Assembly (NCBI RefSeq): GCF_000516985.1
Contig: NW_006917097.1
Coordinates: 3,262,593-3,326,592 of the forward strand
DNA length: 64,000 bases
Direction of reading: 5' to 3'
DNA from: Pestalotiopsis fici W106-1
Lineage: Eukaryota > Ascomycota > Sordariomycetes > Amphisphaeriales > Sporocadaceae
The position numbers and the translations under genes are program-made. The notes under the pieces are model-generated. The model saw only the letters and a list, made by a program, of their open reading frames with translations, ran no database searches and was not told the origin of the DNA. Shown piece by piece: positions 46,131 to 58,250 of this stretch. Position 1 is the first letter of the stretch, and every line of letters begins with the position of its first letter.

Positions 46131-49100
46131 CTAATTATCGTCATTATCAGTTGCCGTCAGTCTCTGAACTTCGGAAGGGTTGAGAAGAATGCGTTTTCCG
46201 AGCTCTTCGGGGCTCTTGCCATCACGGACAGCCCCAAAATCAAGGATCTAATGATACTTTAGTAAATTGCGACATTGGGATTGCTCATACAATTGGCTTA
46301 CCTCGACATATGTGAGTGACCCACGCTGCACAGCAGCAACGCATCGTCGCTCATCAAAGCGCACCTGCCAGACGCCACTAAGGTCTGTGAGCAGGTCTTG
46401 AATACATTCTCCTGTTCGAATATCCCACATCTTGAGAGTCCTGTCGCTGCCGCTAATGACCTTGCGGCCGTCATGCTGAAAACAGGTAATAGCACCAGTA
46501 TGAGCCGTAAGTGTAGACTGGCAGCGGCCGCTCTCTGGGTCCCAAATGCGCAGGGTCGAGTCGGCTGCTGCAGAGACCAGGCGCTCGTCCCGGAGGTCTA
46601 GGAGACCGACTAGGAGAGTATGGCCCTCCAAAGTATGAGTACAAGCTCCTGTCTCCAAGTCCCAGATCTTGACAAAGCTGTCCATGCTGCCCGAGATACA
46701 GCGGTTACGAGCTGTATCCAGCACAACACTGTACACCTTCTGAGTGTGACCAGTGAGTGTGTGAACAGTTTCTCCCGTGCTGATCTTCCAAACACGTACT
46801 GTGTTGTCGTAACTGCCACTGACAAGAGTGTCAGCATCGGCCGCAATGGCACGAACTGAATGGGTATGGCCGTGCAGTGTGCGAATAAAGTATGGGCAGT
46901 CCGCATCATTTGCAGGCGGGCCAGTCTGAATGTATCGCCGAGAGTTGGGTTCCGGCAGACGCCAGACACGCAGCTGACTATCTCGGGAACCGGTGATAAT
47001 CAATGGCTTTGGAGGCATCATGATTGGCGAGCCATCTTCGGAGATCTTGCCTGTGTTCTTGGGCATAAGAATCTGCAAGCAACGGACAGTACTAGTGTGT
47101 CCGTAAAAGACTTGACTGCATAGGCCCTTCTCGATATCCCACACGCGAACAGAGCGGTCCGTAGATCCGGATACGAGAATGTTGCCTTCGTACTGCAGAG
47201 CCCAGACACCACCCTCATGTCCTTCTAGCCTCTTGCGCAGTTTACCGGTCTTGGTGTCATAAATGTGGATAAGCTGGTCATCGCTACCGGTGATGATCTT
47301 GTCTTCATCAAACTGAAGGCAGGTGATGACATGTCGTGGATGAGCAGCGAAAGCGACGTGACTCGGTTTTACTTTGCCACTGGTCCAACTCTTCTGGATC
47401 ATGTAGTGGCGTCGATACAGGGACTTGAAGAGGTGAAGCTTGCGAAGACTGGAAAGGCCAATGAGTGGTTCGGGCACAGCGAGGGCCGCGGCATTAGCAG
47501 CCGAATTGGGGCCCTCAGATTTGTGCATCTTGACCTCGGAGGTTCCCTCTTCAGTCTGCTCCTTTGCTCGGACGACATGGTCCTGAGCACTCGCACGCCG
47601 CTTGTAGCGGTCATGTCCAAGGTGAGTCAAAGTTCTCTTACGCTTAGAACTCCGCAATTTCTGTGCCGGGGGTTCTGGTTTCGACGCACGCAGCTCTGCT
47701 TCACTGGCCGTGAGGCGATTTTGCAAACTGAGGTCGCGTTCGCAGCCCTCCGGACCAACCGGATCTTGCCAACCCCAACCTTCTCGGATTGCTCGTTCCA
47801 GTTCACCAGGGGGAAGGGTAAATCCATCTCTGTCGAAAAGCTCCTTCCAGCCTGTTTCATCGCTGTCGATGGTGTTTCGCCACGTCTTTGATACTTGAGC
47901 GGCACGGCACCGATCGCGGACTTCGAGATATGAAATGATGTGTAGCGTCAACTCTAGGGGAAGATCTTTGAGAACATCACACTTCAAGGCAGGATTCACG
48001 ATATCGGCAACAACGTGAAGTACTTTTCGGGAACAGCGGCGAAGCAGCTGAAACATCATGAATGACTGCATTTCGGCTGGCATCGACTCGTATGTGTCTA
48101 GCATTTGCTGACTACTCATCAGACTAGAACGCGCCATTTCGGTGGCTCCAAAGCGTTGTAGTGCTCGGGATGTGACTTCGCGGAGGGCCGATGGGTCTTC
48201 CTCCTCGTCAGCAGTGTCGTCATTTGTGATGAGCGACACATTGTCGTCCTCCTCGCGCCCATTTGAATGCAAGTGGGCGGCTTGTAATGTCGGTGATAGA
48301 CGTGGACTAGGGAGGCTAGCATCCTGCGCAACAAGAGTGTTGATAGAGCGGGGATGTTGCAAAGCACGAATTGACTGCTGCAGAGACTCGTCGGCATCAA
48401 CGAATAATTCAGCGTCGGCAGCAGTAACCGGGGGAGTAGCCACATTACTGCCGCTGAAGACTGTATGGGAATCACTGCCAGACGGGCTGTCAATGTTGAA
48501 GTATTCCTCTGCCTGAACCTGGCTCGGTTCGGAATCATCGGGCGTCTCAAATGAGTCTAGGTGTGAACGCCGAACCCTTAGAGGGGGGCGACTCGAGGAC
48601 GCGCTCAGCTCGGATGTGTCAGGAGTGATAGGAAGGCCTCCATGCCTGGATTCGTTCTCAGGCGCAGTCTCCTTTTGTTTTCCACGGGCTATGGCTCTTC
48701 GCAGTTTGTTCGAAACAGCACTGGCATGCGATCGGTTATGACGATACACCTTGGCACCAACTCGCGGCCATGCATCGTAGGCACTAGGTGAGCCGGGACG
48801 TGGATTTGAGTCCTGGTCATCGTGAAGGGCATTGTCAAAGCGAGAAGGGTTCTTGTGGGATTGTCGGGGGACTTGATATGCGATTTCGGTCTTGGCATCG
48901 ACATCTTCGATAGAATCATCGAAGGAGTGAAAGGACTGATGATGCCGGCGTAGCGAGTTAGCAATCAAGGATACGACAGGTTCAGGGTGACATATAGATG
49001 GGAGGAAACCAACATCATGACTAGGTTCGCTGTCCGCAATCCAGGAGAGTGCTCCGTGCTCATCGACATCGAATGTGAAGTTGGCCAACTCGGGTGGCGT

Positions 49101-49358
49101 TGGCTTGCGGGCGAGTGGATACTCTTTCGAGTCCAAAGACGTGAGCGATCTAGGTTCTCGTACAAACATGGGAGGGAAAGAACGCTTCGTAGTCGTAGTA
49201 GTGGTGATGGTCTTTGTTTCGATGCATTCGGCAACCTCGTACTTGATGCGAGGATGCGGTGAAACGGAGTCGGCGTCCTCCCAGTTGACGGATACAGTCG
49301 TCTGGCTGGAGCGAGGCCGCGAACGCGGCAGCGCTTGTGGCGTCGTCGACTGATCCAT
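46131..49358 (-). CDS. cdc4: F-box/WD40 protein, Cdc4/Fbw7-type SCF substrate receptor
   Basis: This is the substrate-recognition subunit of an SCF ubiquitin ligase that binds phosphorylated cell-cycle proteins. A long exon (49358-46302), a 54-bp intron (46248-46301) and a short last exon (46247-46131) give 1057 residues. The 3' exon (ILDFGAVRDGKSPEELG) is family-like, so stopping at the TAG inside the intron would truncate the protein. Seen: a disordered N-terminal third rich in Ser and Pro, an F-box (DLPLELTLHIISYLEVRDRC) about residues 465-510, and seven or eight WD40 repeats from about 680 to 1015. These begin HPRHVITCLQFDEDKIITGS and include GHEGGVWALQY and DRSVRVWD. The repeat sequence matches Cdc4 rather than the sulfur regulator SconB. 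Confidence 0.92.
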
Positions 49359-52300
49359 CTTCCTCCGCTGTAGAGGCTGCGCTGACTAGTAGATAGAAGA
49401 CCTCATGTGCTCCTACTGGCGGCAGTATGTACAACGGAGAAAGGTATGCGTCGGGGGATGTTGTAAATAGTGCGGATGCCTGTGCGGGTGCAGGCAAGTC
49501 GTAGAGCGAGGCGACAGAGGGATAAATGTACTGGAATGTCGTGGCTCAGTTAAGGGCACAACGCTTGGAGTTCTGGTGTTGTATTGTATTGGCCTCGATT
49601 GCAAGTTGTTGGACTGGACTGTTGGGCCAAACTTGAGAGTTCCTTCGTTATGTTCAAGGGAGAGAAACGGCGAAAGCGTACATCAGCCCCACGACGAAAT
49701 GTGGTTTGTGGTCAGCAGCCCAGCCGACGACGGGATGGTATGTGCTAGTGTCGCCGCAGTGAGATGGTCTTTAGGCAAGTTTCGTGTGACGCTACGCCTG
49801 CACGTCCGCTGGATTTGTAAACCGTCGATAAGAGGGAGAAAACACAGAACAGACAAAGAGAGGCAGGTAGCGAGGGTGGAGAGTGATGAGAGCCTGCACG
49901 CCCTATTCTCTTAGGGCGAGATGATCAGCTTCGGGCCCTGGCTGCGTCGGTCGCTCCAAATGCCGCGACAGAAGTCTCTGTCTCTGTGCTGGCTGCTGGC
50001 AGGTCCAATGAATTTGGAGGTGGCGGCAGTTTTTCCCCCCCTTGGTTTGGAGCAGAATGTTGTTTGGATGCTACCTAGGTAGGTTAGATGCTTTTTCTCC
50101 GTTTGCTGTCGTCTCGCCCGCCCGGTGGCACCGACCGACCCTTTTCAAGAACGCGATCAAGAACGAATTTGGCGTCTCAAGCTGAGGAATTTTTTCGGAT
50201 TTTTTCTCTCTCTTTGAATCGTGAGTCGCAGTCGTTTTTTTTTTTTTTTTGAATGCTTGAATGCTCAAGGTAATCTAGGTTGTCCAGGTGAGGAGGATAA
50301 TTTGTTGCCCCAGGCTGCATTCGTTGTCGCTGATGAAGAAGAATAATTCAAGGTAAACAATTTATCGGAACGCCAAAACAGAGCAGTCAGACAAACGCAG
50401 TCAAGGCAGTCAGTGAGTTTGTTAGTCAGTCAGCCAGCCAGGGAAGCGACGTGTTCGTCTTATTATTATCTTTTTTATTTATGGGCAGGCACGGGGATGA
50501 CCCCCTTGGCAGGCTGTTTTGGCGGGCTCCTAGACTCCTTAGTATCGGCCTAAGCTTGGAAATTTATGGAGTTTTTCGGGACGGCAGGGCCAAGGAGCGG
50601 CCATCCACCAGCTAATCCACTGTTACAGCACCTGGGTGATTCCTCCCCATGTTGCCATGCCCCTCTCTCTCCAGGCCGTGTAACGCGTCTCGCAGCCATC
50701 GACAGCCAGCCAGTACGTGAAAATATAGATTGGTAGTATATGCATGCACTGTAAGTACTATGTAGACCCGAAGCAGCAGAGCAGAAAAGCAAAAGCGTAC
50801 TCCATCTCCTGCCGTGCTTTCTTATCATGATCAACCGGTGTCAGGGATTGTTGGGGTTCAAACACTAGAGATTCAAAATGTATCATAAATCACAAATACC
50901 AGTGATTTCTTCTCCCTTCTTCAAATTTTTGTTACCAGTATTGCGACTTTTGCAGAGGGCAAAATGAATTTGCCAACACCCTGACAGCAATCCCATATCT
51001 GAGGCGTTGAGCCGACGTGTGCCCAAGTAGATTCAAGGACTATATCCGTGCCACGGACAGCACAGAGTAGCTCAATAGAATGAAGGGCTGACTACATTAG
51101 GCACGGAGCACCTACATAGACGGGCAATACATGTCTAAAAGCCGGGACCCGGAGAACCATGGACGACATGAACATTGCCTAGCGAGCGGGTTTGTTACTG
51201 CTCCGAGAGGTGGCAGCATCTTGTTGTCCCAACGTGCGATCTGGGACAACCGTTTCCCGTCGTCATATATGCAGAGGGGGGGCATGTCTCACACGGAGGT
51301 AAGCTGCAAAGACGGAGGATGCATCAAGGGCTCGGTTCCAGACCACAGCGGAAAGCGAGGGCGGAAGCGAGGGCAGAGGGCGCCGTATCTTGCCCAACGG
51401 AGAAGTGAAGAGCGATGTGCTCCAACGGCCCCTAGATTATTGGATGTGGAGGGATGGGAGGTTAGGTACTAGGCAAGGCTCTGCCTGCCTGCCTTCTGCC
51501 GACTGGGCAGCGGCGGCTGGCGGACCAAAAATACATGCGGAAGGTGGGCATACTGGACGTCAGAATATGGCACGACTCCAGACAGCTATTGGGCTGACTT
51601 TTCGTTTAGTTAGTTGGCTTCAGTCGGCCCTCACATTACCTTTTCAGAGACCAGGCGAGCCCATTTGATGTTTTAATCTGACGTGTGCATTACTGATGCG
51701 CGCTGCTTCGATTTCAATCATGTGACCTGGAAGTACATAATAAGTTCGATTGAACCCAAGGTAGGTTGATTGGGGGGCACGAAGAACCTCGACATAGCCA
51801 CATCCTTCGAAGATAATCCCCTGAGCAGTACATATAGCCTGAACTAATGTCCACTCTTTCTATTCTTATTGATAGATATCTATGACGGCAAGCGGGTATT
51901 TTATCGTTTCTTGTGCTATGGCAATGCCTATTGACCTCGACTTGCAACTATTGACAATATCTGCCTTTTCGTGCTCATGGTACTTGCGGCCAGCCGCGAG
52001 ATGAACTAGGATCTAATCTTGCTCCGACCTCGTTGCACACTTGCCGAAGAATGCTAACCTCTCTATAAATTACCGACTCGGGCCCTCGTCCGTTTCTGTT
52101 CTGCTTGGAGCCGACCCCGCTATTGAATGGGTAGGCAGTAGATACTAGGTAGTCCTAATACCATGGCACCATACCTTACTTCACTGTGCCCCTTAGGGAG
52201 TTGCGCTAGGGATCAAAAGCAAAGCATCATGTCTAAGCAGACAATCAGAATCGTGATACGTCTTGAGGCGTCCAAGAAGACATACCAAAAGCGATATAGT

Positions 52301-54521
52301 CAACATACGAACCGGCAAGGTCACAAGGAGGTAGAGGCAACAGATGGCAAATGTGAATTCAAGAGAACTAAAACTCCACGATACGTACCACCTGACAAGA
52401 TTGAGTTGTGGAACTCTAATGTGGAAGTGGACGCGCTAAACTCGGGAGCCCAGTCCACTCACTGCCAGCCACTTATGCGGGGTCGCGTGTTTTGTCTGTC
52501 TGTTCACGGAGTTGGGATCCCTTTTGCAGGGATCATTTGGGGATGATTGCTTGGTTGGGGTCGGCGTTCAGCGTGTGCTGTGCTGTGCTGTGCTTCTATA
52601 CACATAATGCAGTGTAGTGCAGTGCAGTCCCATGTTCTCAAAAGTGACGCCACGAATGATGATAAGGCAATGCTAATGGCTCGATCAGTGTAGTATAGTG
52701 CGATGGTGATGTAAATATTACCAAGCTCGACACCATATTGGGTAATGCTCCTACTATCGCGGCTGAATAGTCCTGCAAGCAAGCAGAGGATCAGTCAGTC
52801 GTCTTATTGAAAGCACGGAGCCAGGGGATCATAAGGTAGGATGATCAACCAATTGCTATTCTCGACAGGATTTCTTCTAAACTGCCTGCTTGCATTTAGA
52901 CCTAGCCCGGTTCGAGAGACTGCCGTGACTCGCTGTCAGCTCTAGAGATTGAATAGGTAATCTTGGTTATATCCCAAGTAGATCAAACACAAAAGGATCT
53001 TCCTTCTCTTCAGGATTACACGCCAGATACCTTCCCAAGTTTGTATGGTCACGATTCAACTCAGAAGCCGCGGCTAGTAAATCATCCTGCCAATCAAGCG
53101 GCAATCCCACAGCAGCCGATACACAGCTGATCTGCAACTCTGCTGCGCGTGCGGCTCGGGGTCTGCGTCGGGCCATGAGGGCCCATTTGCATGCGAGAGT
53201 AAGCTGGTACAAGAATCCTACAACATGTTTCAAGCAATCAAAAATAGTATGACGATATTTGCTTTACAGGCACTTTTGACGCGGTGCGGCAGCGGAAAAG
53301 GAAATAATAAATAATACCCACGGAAGCAGGTTGGCCGGTTTTTTTTTTTGGCCATGGCCCGGCCATCTTTATCGGCTTCACCCGCTGACCGCCGCCGGCA
53401 AAGGCTTCGTTTCACGCTTGACCGCCCCTCGCACGAGTCAAGAAGAGTTCTTTTTTCCCCAAGAGCACGCCTCTCGCACCTCTCATAATAGTTTACCAAA
53501 CGCCTCGAAACTCATTGTGGCAAAAACAGGTCTTGTCAAGCCTCAAGATGGATTTTTCACTTCGTGTAGGGCTTCAGACCTTCCAGTGCAATTGCATAAT
53601 TCTCAGTATCAGCACTCAGTGATTCCACAGTCATGTTCCAACGAAGACGATGGGAGCTCCCGGCGACAGGAAGATAACACGCGCTTTGAATATACCATTC
53701 TCACATATCCGCACCTGGCTGATGCGATGTATGGTGCAAAGGACCGGCTGGTTTATATAGCTACTCCATGTTTTTGTGATGTACATCGTATGCACTCGCG
53801 ATTTGTTTTTCTGTTCAATGCAGATGCCGACACGTTGAAAGCAAGTCGATCATCATGCCCAGAGTAATCACTCTGCATCATGTGCAATATTTGCCGAAAC
53901 AAAAAGTTTATTTCAGCCCTCTTTCATTTTCGTGAATTGATTGTACCTGTCCAATATTGTACCTCGTAGGACAGACTTTACATCTACCATTCGCCGATAC
54001 GTCCGTTGTTGATGAGGTCAGGACGAAGATGGACTCTGATCACAGCATCGTCGTCTTTCAATTCAAGCGATACAAGTATTATTCAGTGTTCACCTATTTT
54101 GATGGCTGAGCCCCTTCTCGCCCAACTGCGATGATCCTGCAAATGCGGTGACACCCGCGGCGCTGCCCAAGTGGATCTCATTTGTGGCTGTTGCGGTTCG
54201 TCCTTCGCTGGCGCAGCCTCAGTGAAGACACCGCTAAAGCCGCGCACGTAGTTTGGCCATTTGAACTTTGAGGTTACTTCGTGACAGACCACTGAATTTG
54301 CGTGAACCATACAAGATATCTGCAGGAAGAAGGCGACGACACCGGCCACGAGGAAACTCGCCCGTTGGCTTTTGCATGTGATTACCAAATAAGCTGAATT
54401 CTCGTGTCCTTCACAGCTGCTGACCGTGTAATCTAGCCTTCATTTCTGAGCACAAATTGTGCTCAGGGGAACACAAAAACACCCCGACCTTGGGTTTTTG
54501 ATTGACCCTTGCTTGTACGAA
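49359..54521. other. 5.2-kb region without a supported gene
   Basis: This is the longest gene-free stretch in the window. The first 1 kb looks like a CT-rich cdc4 5' region with a 16-T run (50235-50250) and repeated CAGTCAG words near 50385-50450. A (TGTGC)n-like microsatellite lies at 52574-52594. Apparent frames at 53331-53867 and 54083-54388 lack an ATG start. I could not support any protein or structural RNA gene. A non-coding transcript or very long regulatory region is possible. Confidence 0.4.
52574..52594 (+). repeat. Pentanucleotide microsatellite
   Basis: About four units of TGTGC/GTGCT in tandem, followed by degenerate CAGTG/TAGTG words to about 52630. Confidence 0.6.
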
Positions 54522-57407
54522 ATGTCATATTTTCACGACCATAATTATAGACCTCCGTTGCCACCCCGGTCTCCGCGTCCGGGACTGGCAACTTCACCCG
54601 GTCCGGAGTTTTCACCTTTTCCTACTCCGTCCTTGAGCTCAGAATGCGGTGTGCCATCGCCATCTTACGAGATTCCCCCACCGCTTCCCCGGCGGCCCGT
54701 AGGTGCGCCTCCTGGAACGAGCACCTCGACTCTTGGTGGCTTACGGTCCTCCTCGGCGCCATACCTTGATGCTTCTTCGGCTCATGGTCCTGGATATGCT
54801 AGCTTCCCGCCGCCCCCTGTTTCTCCTAATCGACCACAGGCACAGGCCTCACGACAGCATCAGAAACCACCACCTCTGCCCCCACGGTCTCCACATCAGG
54901 TTGCAAGCCCGTTTACACAGGCAGTATCTAGAGCTTCTTATGCGCAGGCACAGACCGTGACGACTTCAAATGACGGTCCTGTTACTCCAACCCAGATTAC
55001 CAGCTTTCCTTCACCACCTTCTAGGCCTCCGCAGCACAGGGTAACGTCAGGAGGCAGTCCTGTTCAACGTGACAATGGCGGCTTCCGTTCCAAATTTCCG
55101 CTACCACCGGATCCTCCTTTCGACCCAGAGATACCTAGCTCGCCGCCGCCGGCTTACTCTGTGGTAGATGAAGCTGGAAGCGAGATACAGTCTCCAGGGG
55201 CAGACTCACTCCCACATGCAGCGTACAGCTCTTCTGAGCCGCCAATGACACCAGGAGGATCTGGGGCAACGACACCGGATCCGTCAACTTATATGACTTT
55301 TCCCACGGCGTCCTTTATTCCGCCGACAACAGCACCCGCGATACCACCACAGGTCGTCGTGGTGTCTCCGACGGTTAGTGCTCAGAGAACTTCATCAGCG
55401 ACATCATCTTTACCGTCAAGCACCAATGTATCCAATCCGCAATCGCCGGATGCAATGTCCTTCTTTCCAACTCCTCCCTTGGTCTCGCCCATGCCAGTCA
55501 AAGATCCTATTGAGGAGTTGATGCAATCCGTGAGCCTTGATTTGAAGTCAGCGTCAGAAGACTCGACACAGAAAAGTCGCCCTGTGCAGCTCCAGACGCC
55601 AGCGTCCTCGACAGAAGACCTCGCAGTTTCGCCCAGTCCAAGCAAACCGGTAGTTACACCTTTACGACCACCGAAGAAGCCGCTGGACGACGTTCCGGCA
55701 GCTGTACCGCAGCTGAATGGCGGAGCACCTGGTGGTAAGCCCTCCGTATCATTTGAAACTGCCCGACCGGGCGCTGCCGTGCTGGTGTCACGGCCAAGGC
55801 TGCGATCCCACAGTTGGAAATCAAAAGCCGTTGTCACCTCCTGCATTGATACGCCAGCGACATTTTCGACAACCTGGTATTCTCATCCCGGAACTCCAGG
55901 CTTTCTCATCTGCTCGCGCTGCTACGCCGATCACATTTCGACAACAAAATTTGCCAATCTCTTTCAAGGTTCGACGCTTGACGACGGAAAACCTCGGGTT
56001 TGCCGCTTCAGTATCCCGCGCTTCAAGAATCACATGTTTCCTACAGCCGTCACGACTTCATATCTGCAGCCTCTGATTGACTATATGCGTCGTCGATCCA
56101 ATATTCCAGACTGCCGTGGCGGCGATGGCATCTTGGGGTCGACTGCTTCGGCTGCGAATATCAAATGGTACAACACAAGAGATAACGCGATACCTGGCTT
56201 TCTCGTTTGTGAGGCTTGCTATGAAGATTACGTTGGTTGTACTCCGTCACTTGCAACCTTTTTTCAAGCACACCCACAAGGTCAGGGCCCCACAGAAGTC
56301 TGGTCGTGCGACTTTGCCTTGTCCTTTATACAAAGACAGTATGCAGCCGACAGCAAGAATACTAACCCGCGGATTGGTTGGGATAATTTTGTCGTTGAAG
56401 CAAAAGCCCGGATCGGCATTACTCGCTGTGGGCAGGGAGAGCGCGTCAGGACCTTTGGCAGGAAATGGTTCCAGCCCGTATCGGGTCCCAAGGACCTCGT
56501 CGTCTGTGCAGCTTGCTATTGCGACGAGGTCATACACACTGGCGAGGAACCGAAATGGACGATTGTCCCCGGCCTCACCGAGGCGCGAGATACCCATATC
56601 CGCTGCGCTCTAGGCGGACAGTTCAATATCAAGATCGCCATGGCGCGCGCACAGGAAAAGAAGGATTTCTCTTGCTTCTGGGATGCCGTCAAGAAGCTCG
56701 AATGGCACCCTCCGTGCGAGGAGGCGGGTGTGGTAGATACCGAGTGGTGGACTTTGCCTGGCGACCCACTGGGTTTCCAAGTGTGCGGCGCCTGCTATTC
56801 GGTGGTTTGCGAATCTTTGGATGTCGCCAACATCTTTACAAGAAAGACGGTGCGACATGCCACAGGCAAGCCGCTGCGCTGCTGCTTCAATATTGCACAT
56901 CCCAGACTGCGAAACTACATGCCCAGACTCTTGGAGCTTTACTTTACCAACAACCCGGCCGCTCTGATCACTTACGCCGAGATCTACGCGAGCATCCCTC
57001 CTTGCTGCAGAGACGAGGAGGTAAAAGGAGGCAGTTGGTATGGTTGGGACGACTGTCACATTTGCGCAGAGTGCTATCTAGACTTTGCAAGGCAGCATGA
57101 GCTTGCTGAACACATGCCGCTGAGAAACGCCTTCAAGGAGCAGGGAGTCATGTGCGAAATGTACTCGACGCGTATGCGGCAGCAATTCGTCGTGTGCTCG
57201 CGCCGGTTCCCGCCCGACGTCGGCGAGCTCCTCCATTCCAGTCGACACCGACGAGAAATCTACGACCAGACGGTCCCACAAATGAAGCGAATTCTACGAC
57301 AGCAAAATCCCTCTCTAGGCCAGCAAGCTGGGGAATCCCCGGAAAAGTTTCATGGCGGCATGAGGCTGTTCAAGACATTGGAGGAGCAGTGGAAAACGGT
57401 GGAGTAA
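54522..57407 (+). CDS. Proline-rich protein with five CxxCY cysteine modules
   Basis: This is a 961-residue, single-exon protein that I do not recognise. The ATG at 54522 (MSYFHDHNYRPPLPPR) is the first in frame. Residues 1-440 are disordered and Pro/Ser-rich with SH3-ligand motifs (PPLPPRSP, PPPLPRRP, PPPLPPRS). Residues about 445-905 contain five repeats centred on CxxCY: CSRCY at 464, CEACY at 563, CAACY at 662, CGACY at 755 and CAECY at 848. The spacings are 99, 99, 93 and 93 residues. Each has an upstream Cys, then a W followed by an aromatic or W-containing pair, then the CxxCY, then another Cys (for example RVCRF, VWSCDF, HIRCAL, LRCCF, VMCEM). Four cysteines per unit suggest one zinc site or two disulfides. 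No signal peptide or membrane segment is evident, which favours zinc and a cytoplasmic adaptor. Function is unknown. Confidence 0.85.
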   Translation: MSYFHDHNYRPPLPPRSPRPGLATSPGPEFSPFPTPSLSSECGVPSPSYEIPPPLPRRPVGAPPGTSTSTLGGLRSSSAPYLDASSAHGPGYASFPPPPVSPNRPQAQASRQHQKPPPLPPRSPHQVASPFTQAVSRASYAQAQTVTTSNDGPVTPTQITSFPSPPSRPPQHRVTSGGSPVQRDNGGFRSKFPLPPDPPFDPEIPSSPPPAYSVVDEAGSEIQSPGADSLPHAAYSSSEPPMTPGGSGATTPDPSTYMTFPTASFIPPTTAPAIPPQVVVVSPTVSAQRTSSATSSLPSSTNVSNPQSPDAMSFFPTPPLVSPMPVKDPIEELMQSVSLDLKSASEDSTQKSRPVQLQTPASSTEDLAVSPSPSKPVVTPLRPPKKPLDDVPAAVPQLNGGAPGGKPSVSFETARPGAAVLVSRPRLRSHSWKSKAVVTSCIDTPATFSTTWYSHPGTPGFLICSRCYADHISTTKFANLFQGSTLDDGKPRVCRFSIPRFKNHMFPTAVTTSYLQPLIDYMRRRSNIPDCRGGDGILGSTASAANIKWYNTRDNAIPGFLVCEACYEDYVGCTPSLATFFQAHPQGQGPTEVWSCDFALSFIQRQYAADSKNTNPRIGWDNFVVEAKARIGITRCGQGERVRTFGRKWFQPVSGPKDLVVCAACYCDEVIHTGEEPKWTIVPGLTEARDTHIRCALGGQFNIKIAMARAQEKKDFSCFWDAVKKLEWHPPCEEAGVVDTEWWTLPGDPLGFQVCGACYSVVCESLDVANIFTRKTVRHATGKPLRCCFNIAHPRLRNYMPRLLELYFTNNPAALITYAEIYASIPPCCRDEEVKGGSWYGWDDCHICAECYLDFARQHELAEHMPLRNAFKEQGVMCEMYSTRMRQQFVVCSRRFPPDVGELLHSSRHRREIYDQTVPQMKRILRQQNPSLGQQAGESPEKFHGGMRLFKTLEEQWKTVE

Positions 57408-57842
57408 AATCAGACTACATTCTTTAGACCTTGTTTTTATGCATCAGATACACCGGCATTGTACCTGTAGCGATTACGATAGAATTCCCACCATCAAATA
57501 GAGAAAGTGAACTCACTGGAAGAACACATGTCTCGAGCAGCAAGTGTCATTGAAAACTACCAGATACCATCAGCCCCGACACCTTGATTCTATCATTTGT
57601 CTCGCAGCATTAACATTCTTACAGAACCCATCCTGTTTCCGATCCTATTTTTTGTTGTTCATGATATTTCGAATCATCGATCCAACTTTTATGAAATGAT
57701 GTTCCCATTCCCACACGACCGAAGCACATCCAATCCAAACCTCCTTCAAAAATCGACCTCTGATTTTCATTGCCCTGGCAAAGTGCCCCAGAACACAATC
57801 CAACATCAAACTACACCCATGCCATGATCTGTCCGTCATATT
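57408..57842. other. Convergent intergenic spacer
   Basis: This holds the 3' flanks of the repeat protein and the small Ser-rich gene. No gene was seen. Confidence 0.4.
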
Positions 57843-58250
57843 TCACTCCTTCTTTCGTTGCGGCGGAGTGCCGTCTGTACCATTCTTGCCGTGATGTGCA
57901 GCACGGGTATCCTCAGCATCGCCACGCTGCTCCACCGGCCACGGATCAGGCCAGACGACGGCAGTGTTGCCCATTAGCACCTTGGGCAACCTGGGAACAA
58001 TCGGACGCCCCGTCGACGGGGGATTGGGGAACATTGTGTGAGGTCGGTGTCCCATGCAGATGCTTATGCTGGATAGTTGTCTGCGGTCATCCAAGTTTGG
58101 GCGGCTATTAGGCTGAGGCGACATGGGGTGCCACTCCGTAGCGGACCCGGCTCCTGTACCCGAGGCGTTGGTGGAGTCTGCGCGGCCGTTTTGAGTGGAG
58201 GATGAGGCTCGCGAGGAAGGGGCAGCGGTGCTGTCTGATGGCTTTGACAT
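57843..58250 (-). CDS. Small Ser/Pro-rich hypothetical protein
   Basis: An uninterrupted frame of 135 residues starts at the ATG at 58250 (MSKPSDSTAAPSSRASSS). It is rich in Ser, Thr, Asn and Pro and ends in a basic QRKKE. A central part (SISICMGHRPHTMFPNPP, TGRPIVPRLP) is more ordered. No signal peptide or known domain is visible. It could be a real small disordered protein or a chance frame; composition and the clean ATG favour a gene slightly. Confidence 0.4.
   Translation of the reverse strand: MSKPSDSTAAPSSRASSSTQNGRADSTNASGTGAGSATEWHPMSPQPNSRPNLDDRRQLSSISICMGHRPHTMFPNPPSTGRPIVPRLPKVLMGNTAVVWPDPWPVEQRGDAEDTRAAHHGKNGTDGTPPQRKKE

Noticed and set aside
46248..49358. Cdc4 ending at the TAG at 46248
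   Set aside because: That stop lies inside a 54-bp intron; splicing adds a family-like C-terminal exon.
46131..49358. Sulfur-regulator SconB/MET30-type assignment
   Set aside because: The WD repeats and the segment before them match the Cdc4/Fbw7 branch, including the long disordered N-terminus.
53331..53867. 178-residue plus-strand open frame
   Set aside because: It starts at a non-ATG codon over a poly-T run and shows no family features.
54083..54388. Minus-strand frame with a signal-peptide-like hydrophobic start
   Set aside because: The frame opens with TTG and there is no ATG before the hydrophobic stretch. I saw no upstream exon that supplies one.
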